Origin: Anaerolineaceae bacterium
Lineage (GTDB): Bacteria > Chloroflexota > Anaerolineae > Aggregatilineales > Phototrophicaceae
DNA: 64,000 nt
Assembly: GCA_020634135.1 (NCBI GenBank)
Contig: JACKCG010000004.1
Span: 186,001-250,000 of the forward strand
Direction: 5' to 3'
Shown here: positions 23,098 to 33,131 of the stretch, in pieces
How positions within the stretch are numbered: position 1 is the stretch's first letter
How the letters are laid out: each line of letters opens with the position of its first letter
Position numbers and translations under genes: made by a program
Notes under the pieces: model-generated
Databases searched by the model: none
Seen by the model: the letters and a program-made list of their open reading frames with translations, nothing else
Told to the model about the DNA's origin: nothing

Positions 23098-25017
23098 TTA
23101 GGCTGTCCGCTGCCGTAGCAGTACTGGCCTTAACAATGTGCGGACGGACAACCGTTGATGATACACGTACCACTCGATGAGCAGCACCAGGAGCGCCGCT
23201 AAGACAACCCAGGGCCATATCTCGCGCTGGCCGACTTCTTCGCGCCCGGTGGCGGCAATCGTCGCACCGCTCAGGCGGATTTCGCTGCGGGGGGTGATAT
23301 CACTCTCGTTAAGCGCGAACAGGTTGACGGTGAATGGTGCGGATTCCAGCAGCGTATCCCCTTGCAGAATGTCCACTGTGTAGAGTCCGGGCAGATGCGT
23401 TTCTCCAAACACGATCACATCCCGGTCAATCAGTAAATCGCGCTGGCTGCCATCCGGCAGAGTGACGCGAACGGCGGTGGCCTCAAAGGGCGGGCGAATC
23501 GCCAGCGATTCCCCCACGCTCAGGCCGTTGGGAGCGGAAATCGCGCTGCGCGGCGTGAACCAGTCCAACAGATTTGCCATCAGCACCGGCCAGGCAATTT
23601 GCAGCGGCAGATCCGATTCGTGCAAGTCAAATGTGAGAATCGCAACCTGGCGACCATCCACTTCCCCGGCCAGCAGCAGCGGCTCGTTATCCACTGAAAT
23701 CAGCGTATCCGCCCAGGGCGTTTCACTAACCGGCACATAACCCAGGATGTTCACCCCGCTAAAATCCACGAATGCCATACGTGGATCGTTACTGGCGACC
23801 ACTGGTGTGCTGCGCATCTCGTGCTTGGTGCCCACCGTGAACAAGTCCGTACTGCGCGGGGGATTGATAATCAGGATGTCGCCTTCGGGCAAATCGCCAT
23901 CGGGCAGCCAACCATCCAACAAGTAAAGATCGAAATTCCCGCTGGGCAACCCGCTGGTGATGTTTCCGGCGAAAGCTTCAATCGCGGGCAGGCTGCGCAT
24001 GACCTGGCTGAGAAACAGATTGCCCGGTGACATCACGAGGACGCGCCGTGTTCCCACCTCGGATGAGACGGTCCAGGCGGTGTTATCAGATGCCAGGTAG
24101 TCGGGTACGGTGGAGTCGCTGGTGGTCGTCAGCCCGGCTTGCAGGACGGTGAAATTGTCGGGTAGTTGGGTGGATACCAGCGAGAAGTCCTGCCCGGCGG
24201 GGATGACATGGCGCTGCGCTGCCAGTAAATCGCCATCCACCCGCAGATCGAAAATGACCGAGGCATCCTGTGTTCCATAGTTGGTGATTTGGGCGAAAAG
24301 CTCCGGCTGCTGCCCTGGTAGTGCGCGGGTCGCCAGGGCGGTAATCGCCAGGTTGCTGCTGGAAACGCCTACCGGCACGTAGCGCACGTTTTCCGGGTTA
24401 GGGACGCCAGGCAGATTTTCGGCATCGCCTAAGCCACCATCCCCGATAATCACGATATCGAGGCCGGTGCTGTTGACGGCATCGGCAACCGCTAAGGTCA
24501 GTGCTGCCGTCCAATCAGCGCCCGCATTACCGGGTTGGGCGTCATTGATAGCACGACGCAGCACACTCCGATCGTTGGTTGCCGGGGCGATTACTTCCGG
24601 CACATCGCCCACGCGAATCACCGTCATGGCATCATCCGAACCGAGCGTATCCAGGATATTGAGTGCCTCGCGTTTAGCCTGGGTGAAGCGTGATTGCCCG
24701 TTTATGTCGGTGGCATTCATGCTGGCGGAAGCATCCAACAGGAGTTCTACCTGTCCGGCGCTCACCGCTGGCACGGTGATAAATGGGCGTGCCAGCGCGA
24801 ACACCAGCAACGCCAGAATCACCAGTTGCAGCAGCAGCAGGATATTGCGCCGCAGCCGTTGCCAGGGGGTATTGGCCTCGTTATCCAGTACGACCTGCCG
24901 CCAAAGAAACGTGCTGGATACCAGCACTTCGCGCCGTCGCAACCGCAGCATATATAGCAGGATAATCGGGATTGCCAGGAGCGCACCGAGCAGCGCGAGA
25001 GGAGTGAGTAACGACAT
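23098..25017 (-). CDS. BatA/VWA-domain membrane protein
   Basis: A 639-residue membrane protein. It starts with a BatA-type N-terminal domain: a helix at about residues 5-24 followed by LRLRRREVLVSSTFLWR, and a second helix at about 58-78. A von Willebrand A domain follows (about 90-240) with the metal-binding DASAS motif. A large extracytoplasmic beta-rich region runs to about 590, then a final helix (about 600-620) and a basic tail. In the family these proteins occur with MoxR ATPases; a MoxR gene is present at 47753 but not adjacent. Function is unknown. Confidence 0.8.
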   Translation of the reverse strand: MSLLTPLALLGALLAIPIILLYMLRLRRREVLVSSTFLWRQVVLDNEANTPWQRLRRNILLLLQLVILALLVFALARPFITVPAVSAGQVELLLDASASMNATDINGQSRFTQAKREALNILDTLGSDDAMTVIRVGDVPEVIAPATNDRSVLRRAINDAQPGNAGADWTAALTLAVADAVNSTGLDIVIIGDGGLGDAENLPGVPNPENVRYVPVGVSSSNLAITALATRALPGQQPELFAQITNYGTQDASVIFDLRVDGDLLAAQRHVIPAGQDFSLVSTQLPDNFTVLQAGLTTTSDSTVPDYLASDNTAWTVSSEVGTRRVLVMSPGNLFLSQVMRSLPAIEAFAGNITSGLPSGNFDLYLLDGWLPDGDLPEGDILIINPPRSTDLFTVGTKHEMRSTPVVASNDPRMAFVDFSGVNILGYVPVSETPWADTLISVDNEPLLLAGEVDGRQVAILTFDLHESDLPLQIAWPVLMANLLDWFTPRSAISAPNGLSVGESLAIRPPFEATAVRVTLPDGSQRDLLIDRDVIVFGETHLPGLYTVDILQGDTLLESAPFTVNLFALNESDITPRSEIRLSGATIAATGREEVGQREIWPWVVLAALLVLLIEWYVYHQRLSVRTLLRPVLLRQRTA

Positions 25018-25240
25018 AACCGCAAGCCTTTTTGGTAACGGGATTTTGGGATTAACCTAATCTATTGTGACCCGGAGTGCCGCCGGGTACAAGTGATGAT
25101 CTCGTGAGAATGCGCCCGGCGGTCTGCCCGAATTGCCCAATTGCCGAAAATCATGCTAGACTGTTAGAAAAACCAATTCATTATACACTCTGCACCAACC
25201 ACCTAACCTTATATACACATAAACAACGAAAGGGGTTTAA

Positions 25241-26713
25241 ATGGCTGACGTAACGCTGACTCAAGTTCAGGCGCTGGCAGACCAGCTCACACGTGAAGAA
25301 CGGACATCCCTTATTCAACATTTGCAGGCTGGTTTAACCGCGGCCCCATCCACGCCAGCCAGTTCTGGGGCAGCAGCCGGGGCTGCCGCAGAATCCCGCG
25401 CCGCAGAACCCGCTCGTGAACCCGCCGCCGCTCCGACAGCTCCACGCTTTACCACCGTGACCGGCACGGTTAATGCTAATACGAATATTCGAGACGGCCA
25501 CCGTTACAATAGCAAAAATCCCAGTGACAACGATACCAAAGTCACGACTCTCAAGCCCGGTCAGCAGGCGCTCGTCACTGGCTATACCATTTATCCACCA
25601 GCCGGGCAGTATGAGCGGCGTTACCGGCTCGAGTGGGATAACAAAGTCGTGTGGGGGACTGCCGAGACCTTTGATGTCGACTCGCTTTATGGGCGGCGCG
25701 GACTGGAATTCCTGCCTTTTAGCCTGGAAAATCCGACCGCTGAACTGCTGCGAATGATTGGGGTATCACTTGACAGTGGCGTGAGCCTGGATAGAGCCAA
25801 AGAAGCCGCTGCGCTACTCTGGGACCTCCAGCTTTCACGTATCACGAGTGTGGAAATGTTCGAAGAAGCCTTGGATATTATCCAGAAACTCGAAAAATAT
25901 GGTGTGCTGCTGGGTGTTGAGGCAGATGGCAAGTGGTCTATTGGCAACCTGCGAACCGTGTTTGACGCAATTGAAAATACGGCCAAAGGCACCGGGGCGC
26001 TGTTCGACCCATTATTTGGCTTCCGCGATGATACTCTGGCCTTCAGAGTGATGTATGGCCCGCTCATGATTACCCGCTCTGGCAAGGACAACGTGAACCC
26101 CTTTGGAGACGCGATGTGGTATGCCCGCAACACCGCCGGATATGAAATCGTCTTCGGCAACCGGGCCTTCTTTGACGGCCAGCAGACCACGAAGTCAAAC
26201 CCCGGACTGTTCTACACTTCGGCTGACCTTATCGCCCACGAAGTCGCTCACATCATCAACTGGCGCTACCCACGAGAGATCAAGCCGGGTTCGGCACTCA
26301 CGCAGAAGCCTGCTGACTACTACGAAACCAAAATTGCCTTTGCATCTTATCAGGTTGAGGGACAAACGGTTAAGTTCGGTGCTTATAACGAAGGCTATGC
26401 GATGGCCGCCCGAAGCAGCAATGGCAAACATGAGACGATTACCGATGCGATTGCCTGCCTTAGCCTGAATCGCTTCACCGACGATCTGAAGGGGCGTGCT
26501 CGCAAGGCACAGATGACTGACTACATGCGGCAGGTTATCACTTACCGGGTGCGCGAACATGGCGGTGTGGATCACATGGTAGGGGACATCGCCAAGAAAC
26601 GCTCAACCGACCCCAAACTCCCGGCTAAGATGCAGGCTATCCTGGAGACGATGACCACCGCGCCACGTCACCTGGACGACGAACTGCATGACCTGGGCAC
26701 GAAGCTGGTGTAG
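25241..26713 (+). CDS. Unknown protein with HEVAH putative zinc-protease motif
   Basis: A 490-residue protein without signal peptide or membrane helix. Residues 1-38 are a helical start (VTLTQVQALADQLTREE). Residues of about 40-70 are an Ala/Pro/Glu-rich linker. Residues of about 75-150 are beta-rich with VNANTNIRDG, suggesting an SH3-like domain. The rest is mixed helix, with HEVAH at 333-337 inside DLIAHEVAHIINWRY and a later EGYAMAAR segment that could offer the third ligand. A gluzincin-like peptidase is possible, but no family was recognised. A GAAAGGGG ribosome site supports the start; a terminator follows. Confidence 0.7.
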   Translation: MADVTLTQVQALADQLTREERTSLIQHLQAGLTAAPSTPASSGAAAGAAAESRAAEPAREPAAAPTAPRFTTVTGTVNANTNIRDGHRYNSKNPSDNDTKVTTLKPGQQALVTGYTIYPPAGQYERRYRLEWDNKVVWGTAETFDVDSLYGRRGLEFLPFSLENPTAELLRMIGVSLDSGVSLDRAKEAAALLWDLQLSRITSVEMFEEALDIIQKLEKYGVLLGVEADGKWSIGNLRTVFDAIENTAKGTGALFDPLFGFRDDTLAFRVMYGPLMITRSGKDNVNPFGDAMWYARNTAGYEIVFGNRAFFDGQQTTKSNPGLFYTSADLIAHEVAHIINWRYPREIKPGSALTQKPADYYETKIAFASYQVEGQTVKFGAYNEGYAMAARSSNGKHETITDAIACLSLNRFTDDLKGRARKAQMTDYMRQVITYRVREHGGVDHMVGDIAKKRSTDPKLPAKMQAILETMTTAPRHLDDELHDLGTKLV

Positions 26714-26754
26714 CCCAGCCGCCAGGATAAGAACAAATAAGGTTTTCTGTGTCT

Positions 26755-26781
26755 ACAGTGGGTTTAGTCCCACTGTTTTTG
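26755..26781 (+). terminator. Terminator after the HEVAH gene
   Basis: A perfect 8-bp stem (26755-26762 with 26769-26776), a 6-nt loop and Ts. It excludes the in-frame GTG at 26749 as start of the next gene. A TATAAT at 26782-26787 directly follows and may be the -10 for that gene. Confidence 0.85.
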
Positions 26782-26838
26782 TATAATCACAAATTGTGTA
26801 ACGGCAAAAATACACTAAACACCGTAAAGGATGTGAGT

Positions 26839-27720
26839 GTGACGGTTTCAGGTAAAGTGAATTGGCTATCGGTAGTGACACGCCTGGTGCAGTTGACGGC
26901 TGGTGCGATAATTGGCGCTATCGGCGTCACCGTGTTTATGGCACCGTTTCGGATTGCGCCGGGTGGTGTGTTGGGTATCGCAGTGATTTTCAATCATCTG
27001 AACCCGGCGCTGCCGATTGGCCTGATGGTTCTGCTTGGCAATATCCCCATTCAGATCATCGGTTTTCGGATGCTCGGCGGCTGGCGCGTCGTGGCTGCGA
27101 CGGTCTACTATGTGGTGGTTTCGTCTCTGGCGATTGACCTGCTGACGCCTATCATCGCGGCGAACCCGGTAGACGTAGGCAGTAACGTTCTCCTAAACGC
27201 ATTGTTTGGCGGCATCATTGGCGGCATCGGGGGTGGTTTGGTCTACCGTGCCGGGGGGACTTTGGGCGGCACTTCGACCATTGCGCGAATTCTGCAAGAT
27301 CGCTTCGGTGTCCCGTTGAGTTCATCCACACTCTACACGGATACTGGTGTGATCGTGCTGGCCGGGCTGGTGTTCGGATGGGAGGGGGCGCTCTATGCGA
27401 TGGTCGCTCTGTTCCTGGGCGGCACGGCGGCGGACTATGTACTTGAAGGGCCGAGCATTATCCGCACGGCGACAATCATCACCGACCAACCAGAGCAGGT
27501 ATCACATGTGATTCTCCAGGCACTGGGGCGCGGTGTAACCTTCTGGGAAGGCAAAGGGATGTTTACTGAAAAGGCACACGGCGTTCTTTTTGTGACGATT
27601 TCCCGGCCACAGGTTAACCGCCTGCGCGAACTGGTTTTCATGGCTGACCCATCGGCGTTCGTGGTCATCGGGCATGGGCATATCGCATACGGGAAGGGCT
27701 TCCGTAAAACGAAAAAGTGA
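26839..27720 (+). CDS. YitT-family membrane protein (DUF161/DUF2179)
   Basis: A 293-residue integral membrane protein. The GTG at 26839 is chosen because AAAGG lies 8 nt upstream and because a terminator and a -10 element occupy the longer frame. It has about five hydrophobic helices over residues 10-180, with the family segments FRIAPGGVLGIA and GGTLGGTSTIARILQ. The C-terminal cytosolic DUF2179 domain runs from about 205 (TIITDQPEQVSHVI) to the end (PSAFVVIGHGHI). Substrate is unknown. Confidence 0.85.
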   Translation: MTVSGKVNWLSVVTRLVQLTAGAIIGAIGVTVFMAPFRIAPGGVLGIAVIFNHLNPALPIGLMVLLGNIPIQIIGFRMLGGWRVVAATVYYVVVSSLAIDLLTPIIAANPVDVGSNVLLNALFGGIIGGIGGGLVYRAGGTLGGTSTIARILQDRFGVPLSSSTLYTDTGVIVLAGLVFGWEGALYAMVALFLGGTAADYVLEGPSIIRTATIITDQPEQVSHVILQALGRGVTFWEGKGMFTEKAHGVLFVTISRPQVNRLRELVFMADPSAFVVIGHGHIAYGKGFRKTKK

Positions 27721-27746
27721 TACGCGAGACTGCAATATCATCAGCG

Positions 27747-27775
27747 AGGGCCATCCGGTTTTGGATGGCCCTTTT
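27747..27775 (+). terminator. Terminator of the YitT gene
   Basis: A perfect 10-bp stem (27747-27756 with 27763-27772), a 6-nt loop and four Ts, between two convergent genes. Confidence 0.9.
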
Positions 27776-27796
27776 CGCAATTCTACTACTACTGGT

Positions 27797-30700
27797 TTAT
27801 TCGACTGGCAGCGCAGAAAGATCGGCTTCATCGTCCGTTGGACGTATCAGACTGTTGAATACCCAAGCTTCCGTATCATCCTCAGTGACGACTTTATACC
27901 AGTCATTTGCCGTGTTACGGGCTGTGGCGATGACAAGCGTGCCAGGGGCGGCAGTCGTTACAATGTTGTAGTTCGTCCCGGGGCCGCTGCGCAGATTCAC
28001 AGCGCCATTAGCGACGATTTCAAGCTCAACACCTTTGCTGGGATCGAATGGTTCCCGCAGTATCAGGGTGATTGTGTAATCATCGCGCTGGTTGTTGTAG
28101 CTTTCCACCGTAACATTGTATATACCCGTGTCGGTGAGGGTGATGCCGGAGAGTTGAAGGTCTTCATAACCGCCGCTGACTTCACCGATCACGTTCCCTG
28201 ATGGGCTGATAAGCGTGACAGCGCCGTATACGTTATCCATTTCGATGGTGAGGTGTACCCGCTGGCCGGCTGTCGCCTCAAATGACCAATTATCTGTCAG
28301 ATCAGGCACGAGGGTGCGGGTTTGCGGCTCACCAGAGACGAGAGTTCCGAAAAACGGCTGTGCGATTTCGATGGAATCCACCCGAAGAGTATAATTCGTG
28401 CTGCGACTGCGCGTCGGACTGATGGCAACCGTGTAGGTGCCATCCACGGGAAGGGTGAAATTGGTGATGAGGTTATAGTCACTGGCGATTTTCGTGCCGT
28501 TGGGGTCAAGCAGCGCCATTTCAGCGTCATAATTTCCATCCAGTTCCAGTTCAACCCCTGCGCCCTGGACGCCTTCGAATGTCCACAGGTCTACCCGCCC
28601 ACTCTGGACAGTGCCGCGCTCCTGCGTTCCGAAAACGAGACTCCCAGCCTGGAAGCGAGTCTGATCGCCGGCCCGTACCGTGAAGGTGTGTTCGCCAGCT
28701 ACCGGGAACGCGATATGATACGGCGGTTCCCCCGCCAGGGAGAATACCTGGGTTTGTGTGCCACCCTCATAGTTGCTATCGTTTTCTTCGATAGTGAACA
28801 ATGGACTTGCCAATTGGTCATCTGCGCTGGTAATCGTGATCGGACGGCTGGCATAGTAGTTACTAACCGTGTACGCTACGGTGATCGTGTCACCCTCGGC
28901 AGCATCTTCCAGGGTATAGGTGGCTAGTCCGGGCGGCGCGTTGTTGGTTACTTCATCGCCTGGCGCAATAACACCCATGTCGTTGCTCAATACATCGCCG
29001 GGCAGCACGGCCAGGGTATACGGTGTGCCGGAATTACTGCTATCAAAGCTAACGGTCACTGCGCCCGGTTCAAGCACTTCATAAACGTCTGCTTCAAAGT
29101 TCTCGCCGTAGGCATACTTTATGTAACGCAGCCCGCGCGGATTCTCGTGGCTGATAGACAGATTTGGGTAGCCATCTGACATGGTGACAAAGGTGAGCAT
29201 CTGCGGTTCATCCACATTCAGGGTTGCTTTGTAATACGCATCATCCTGTGTCGCACGCCCTTCAAGGGTTTCACCAACAGTGATTGTCCCGACATCTTCC
29301 CGCAGGGTATCCCCATCTTCGACCAGCAGTGTATATTCACTGCTGGCGTTTATGAACAAACGATGGTCGCCATCGCCTGCCGCAGTCAGGATAAAGACGC
29401 GAGTGCGTTGATCCTGCTCGTAGTCATAGACTGTGCCATTGTAGGACTGGCGCGATATTGAGCCATCTTCAGCGAACAATCCTGTCGTCACATTAAAGGC
29501 TGCGTTATAGGGCTGGATAATCCGCAGCGTGATGGTCTGGCCGTCCTCCACATTTTGCAGGTTATAGGTTTTGCCCTCGCCCTGTTGCGTGTCTTCGACT
29601 TCATCCCCGACCGATAGGGTCGCGAAAGGGACATCCGCCGCGCCAGTGACGATCTGTACATCAAAGCTCCCGGTGTCAGCCTCGCCGCCGCTCTGGACAA
29701 ACAAGCGATATGGTCCGGGTACTACCGTATTGTAAACGCTGGTGCTGGTATCTGTACCCGCTATCCCGGTTGTATAGAGTGGCCGGATGGACGTTTCATT
29801 AATGCCGATAATCTCCGGCGCGAAGGTGTTGCCGGCCCCGACAATAATGAGAGAGAACAACTCATTGGTAGGGACATCCAGCATCCAGGAATCGATCTCA
29901 AAGCTGTCGAGTTCGCCGCTGGTACGGGTGTCCAGTGTCAACAGCTCTCCCGGTTGGCGTGTTTCCCCGGCTATGGGGGAGTCTTGTACGGCGATGGTTG
30001 GCACATCAGGGGTGATGCTGGCAACTGCCGGTTCATCGCAAGGCGTATAGGTTACTGCCAGAGTGCCGATTGCCTGAGCGGCGCCCACCTGGGTTGCTTC
30101 CAGCAGGAAGTCGAAGTTGATCGTCTGGCCGTCGTAAAGTACCGGCAGACTCCAGGCAACCTGGCCGCTGTCCAGGAAAGTCCCCCGCTGGTACGAATCG
30201 GCCACCAGGTCGTATGCCTCGGTATTAAGCGCATACGTTACGCGGATATTCTGCGCGGCTACTGACCCGGTTAGTGAAAGGGCACTGTTGACGAATATAT
30301 TACGCAAATTGGCGAATGACCCTGAATAGGCATAGTCCTGAGGCGAGCTGGCAAGCTGGCTCAACAGGCTCTGGTCGCTGGCGCCTACCCCGATAGTGTT
30401 TAGCTGAATGTTGGCGGCTTTGATTTGGTCGGCAGCGGCGTTGGCTGCGGCGGCGTCACTGGCACCATCTGACAGCAAGATGATGACCGGTAAGGCTTCG
30501 CTGGTACGGTCGCTGGCTTGCAGTGTCGTGTAGCCCAGATTCAATCCAGTGTCTATGGCTGTGCCACCCGTACTGGCAAGGCCGGCAATTCCGCCATTTG
30601 CTGTGCTGAAATCTGTCCCCAGCGGAGAAACGAGGCGTGCTGTGCTTTCGAACGCTACAACACCCACCCGGTCAACTGCGGGGTCAAGCTGGTTGATGAA

Positions 30701-31711
30701 AGCCAGGGCTGAGCTTTTGGCGGAGGCCAGTGGCGCACCTTCCATACTGCCGGAGATGTCAATCACAAGGACGACATCCAGCGGTTGGCGCGATCTGACC
30801 GGACATTCCGCAGCGTCACCCGTGAGCGCGATGTTTATACGTCCATCTTCTCCAACTCCCAGGGCTGAAGGCACTGTCGTTGTGATCGTCACGGCCTGCA
30901 TATCGGTTGTTGCACTGATTGTTTCCGGCAGCGTTACCGGGTCGGGCAGCAGGTCAAACGGGATACCCTGGAGTAGTTCGGTTGGGTATGGGAATGCCGG
31001 TGCAGGGGCGCTGATTGGCGTAAAGCCGTCGTCACCGCCCAATTTAACGGTTGTCATCCGGCCCTCTGGAACAATCTGACGACTGCTGTTGGCCCGCACG
31101 CTGCCCTGACCCTCTACGATCAACAGACGCGCCTGGTCGTTTGCCTGTGCAAATAAGACGGCAGTCGAACCCAGACCAATCTCGATGCCATTGGCTGTAA
31201 GGATGACTTCCGTACCGTGCGGGTTTTGCAGTACCAGCGTGTTATATGGAGCTTCCTCGCAACCGGAACGGCCTATCCCGGTTGAATAGCGGAAGAACTG
31301 CATAGGTGGCGTGTCTTCCGGTGAAAGATTCTCCACAGTTACGTCACCTACCAGTAAAAAAGTTACATTCTGACCGGGGAGTGTGTCCGGCAAATTGGCC
31401 TGCACCGACATAATGCCGATGCCCCATTCATCATTCTGAGCATTCAGCGGACTGGCATGAACAGCGCTCACATTAATCAGGTCGGCCAGATCACCGGGTG
31501 TGTCCATCTTGATGTCCGCGCCGGACGCGGCAGTTACTTCCAGGTTCGTGTTACCGTAGCACAGCTGGTTGCGTCCGATCTGGGCACAGGTTTCGCTGGC
31601 CTGGGTGATGGCGGCCTCGACGAGAACACCACAGTCGTTTTGCGCTGTCACCAGAGAAACGGTTAACAGCAGACAAAACCCGATAATCCAAAAAAGCCTC
31701 CATCGGGTCAC
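27797..31711 (-). CDS. Large secreted VWA protein with C-terminal SH3 domain
   Basis: A 1304-residue exported protein with a signal peptide (about 1-23, cut after VTA). Residues of about 25-290 form a FecR-like or adhesion region. A von Willebrand A domain runs from about 315 to 490 with a perfect MIDAS motif DISGS. Several beta-sandwich repeats resembling bacterial pre-peptidase (PPC) domains follow (about 600-1230), with repeated phrases such as TYTVAISPT. A bacterial SH3 domain ends the protein (VNLRSGPGTNYN, about 1236-1295). It is probably a surface adhesin or sensor. The sequence shows no transmembrane anchor near the C-terminus. Confidence 0.8.
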   Translation of the reverse strand: MTRWRLFWIIGFCLLLTVSLVTAQNDCGVLVEAAITQASETCAQIGRNQLCYGNTNLEVTAASGADIKMDTPGDLADLINVSAVHASPLNAQNDEWGIGIMSVQANLPDTLPGQNVTFLLVGDVTVENLSPEDTPPMQFFRYSTGIGRSGCEEAPYNTLVLQNPHGTEVILTANGIEIGLGSTAVLFAQANDQARLLIVEGQGSVRANSSRQIVPEGRMTTVKLGGDDGFTPISAPAPAFPYPTELLQGIPFDLLPDPVTLPETISATTDMQAVTITTTVPSALGVGEDGRINIALTGDAAECPVRSRQPLDVVLVIDISGSMEGAPLASAKSSALAFINQLDPAVDRVGVVAFESTARLVSPLGTDFSTANGGIAGLASTGGTAIDTGLNLGYTTLQASDRTSEALPVIILLSDGASDAAAANAAADQIKAANIQLNTIGVGASDQSLLSQLASSPQDYAYSGSFANLRNIFVNSALSLTGSVAAQNIRVTYALNTEAYDLVADSYQRGTFLDSGQVAWSLPVLYDGQTINFDFLLEATQVGAAQAIGTLAVTYTPCDEPAVASITPDVPTIAVQDSPIAGETRQPGELLTLDTRTSGELDSFEIDSWMLDVPTNELFSLIIVGAGNTFAPEIIGINETSIRPLYTTGIAGTDTSTSVYNTVVPGPYRLFVQSGGEADTGSFDVQIVTGAADVPFATLSVGDEVEDTQQGEGKTYNLQNVEDGQTITLRIIQPYNAAFNVTTGLFAEDGSISRQSYNGTVYDYEQDQRTRVFILTAAGDGDHRLFINASSEYTLLVEDGDTLREDVGTITVGETLEGRATQDDAYYKATLNVDEPQMLTFVTMSDGYPNLSISHENPRGLRYIKYAYGENFEADVYEVLEPGAVTVSFDSSNSGTPYTLAVLPGDVLSNDMGVIAPGDEVTNNAPPGLATYTLEDAAEGDTITVAYTVSNYYASRPITITSADDQLASPLFTIEENDSNYEGGTQTQVFSLAGEPPYHIAFPVAGEHTFTVRAGDQTRFQAGSLVFGTQERGTVQSGRVDLWTFEGVQGAGVELELDGNYDAEMALLDPNGTKIASDYNLITNFTLPVDGTYTVAISPTRSRSTNYTLRVDSIEIAQPFFGTLVSGEPQTRTLVPDLTDNWSFEATAGQRVHLTIEMDNVYGAVTLISPSGNVIGEVSGGYEDLQLSGITLTDTGIYNVTVESYNNQRDDYTITLILREPFDPSKGVELEIVANGAVNLRSGPGTNYNIVTTAAPGTLVIATARNTANDWYKVVTEDDTEAWVFNSLIRPTDDEADLSALPVE

Positions 31712-31823
31712 GGATTAAATCCTCCAAAATAATATGCTATCTATTTATATTGTAAATCAGTTTGTTCTGCGTGAGGGTTGGCAGATCGTTTGTTAACACC
31801 GATTTAAGCTTGATAACAGAAAT

Positions 31824-31846
31824 AAAAAAGGGGACTATGCCCCTTT
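31824..31846 (-). terminator. Terminator of the argD-argJ unit
   Basis: On the minus strand AAAGGGG pairs with CCCCTTT (7 bp, 6-nt loop) and runs into a T-tract. It lies 59 bp after the argJ stop. Confidence 0.85.
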
Positions 31847-31904
31847 GAAGATAGTTGGATACGGCAGTGTTTGTGACTGCCATGCAGCAGGTGCCTCCGA
31901 TGTG

Positions 31905-33128
31905 CTATGTCCGGTATTCGGCATTGATCGAGACGTAATCATGGCTCAGGTCGCATGTCCATACTGTTGCCACGCCGTTCCCTGCGCCACAGTCCAACCA
32001 GGCGACGATTGAAGACTGCCTGATGATTGCGGCAGCATCCGCTTCCCGATAGTCCGTTGGCATCCCGTTGGCGAACAGCAGCACTGAGGCATCGGTGTGT
32101 ATTAATGACTCGCCAGGGATCAAACGCAGCGACATGCGATCCGGGTCGAGAGGAATACCGGCACGTCCGGCAGCGGCGATAATCCGTCCCCAGTTGGCGT
32201 CATTCCCATAAAACGCGGTTTTCACCAGCGCCGATGTCGCAATTGTATGGGCAATGTGGCGGGCGGCTTCCGTATCCGGCGCCCCGGTAATGTGCAGGGT
32301 GATGAATTTCGTCACGCCCTCTCCATCGCGCACGATGTCCTGCGCCAGCTTGCGACTCACCGCACGCACCGCGTCGGGGTACTGGCCGGCAGGCGGCTCA
32401 ACCGCGCCGGAAGCGTTGTTCACCAGCAGCAGTACGGTGTCATTGGTACTCATATCGCCATCTACCACAATCCGATTAAATGTTTCGTCAGCGGCGGTAT
32501 GCAGCAGCGAGCCTAAAGAACCGGCAAAAGGCGCATTGGCGATGACGACACCTAGCATGGTTGCCATATTGGGCGCAATCATCCCCGAACCTTTGGCAAC
32601 CCCGGCAATGGTATAGGTTTTCCCGTTGGCGGCCTGGAGGGTGGTTGAAGCGGTTTTAGGGCGCGTATCAGTGGTCATAATCGCGCGGGCGGCGGCATCC
32701 CAGCCCTCCACGCTAAGGGCGTCTGCCGCCAGTTCAATGCCACGCCTGATCTTGTCCATCGGTAGCTGCGCCCCGATTACGCCAGTAGACATCACCAGCA
32801 CTTCGTCCTCAGCACAGCCGATATGCTGCGCGACCCATTGCGCCGTCTGGTAGGTGTTATCCATGCCCTGCTGCCCGGTACAGGCGTTAGCGCAGCCCGA
32901 ATTGATGGCAATTGCCCGGATGCGTGCAGTCTCCTGCGCCAGGATTCCCATGTTGCGCACGACTGAGGAGGCTTTCACCTGGTTTGTGGTGAACACCCCG
33001 GAAGCGGAACCTGGTGTGTCGCTCACAATAAGCGCGAAGTCGAGATTGCCGTTTTTCTTGATTCCTGCATGAACGCCGGAGACACGAAACCCTGGAATAG
33101 AGGGAATGGCTGCTTGAATGTTCGACAT
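31905..33128 (-). CDS. argJ: Bifunctional ornithine acetyltransferase/N-acetylglutamate synthase
   Basis: A 407-residue enzyme that transfers acetyl from N-acetylornithine to glutamate in the arginine pathway. The self-cleavage site is intact: Ala189-Thr190 in PNMATMLG, where Thr190 becomes the N-terminal nucleophile of the beta chain. Other family segments are INSGCANACTG, VMSTGVIG and the C-terminal YVSINAEYRT. The ATG lies 3 bp after the argD stop on the same strand, so the two are coupled. Length is normal. Confidence 0.97.
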   Translation of the reverse strand: MSNIQAAIPSIPGFRVSGVHAGIKKNGNLDFALIVSDTPGSASGVFTTNQVKASSVVRNMGILAQETARIRAIAINSGCANACTGQQGMDNTYQTAQWVAQHIGCAEDEVLVMSTGVIGAQLPMDKIRRGIELAADALSVEGWDAAARAIMTTDTRPKTASTTLQAANGKTYTIAGVAKGSGMIAPNMATMLGVVIANAPFAGSLGSLLHTAADETFNRIVVDGDMSTNDTVLLLVNNASGAVEPPAGQYPDAVRAVSRKLAQDIVRDGEGVTKFITLHITGAPDTEAARHIAHTIATSALVKTAFYGNDANWGRIIAAAGRAGIPLDPDRMSLRLIPGESLIHTDASVLLFANGMPTDYREADAAAIIRQSSIVAWLDCGAGNGVATVWTCDLSHDYVSINAEYRT

Positions 33129-33131
33129 GAT

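Noticed and set aside
26749..26838. Longer N-terminus (GTG at 26749) for the YitT gene
   Set aside because: The interval contains a perfect terminator and a -10 box, so it is not coding.
23098..31711. MoxR-VWA chaperone operon
   Set aside because: The MoxR gene (47753) is more than 15 kb away from both VWA genes and in a separate unit, so a shared operon is not supported.
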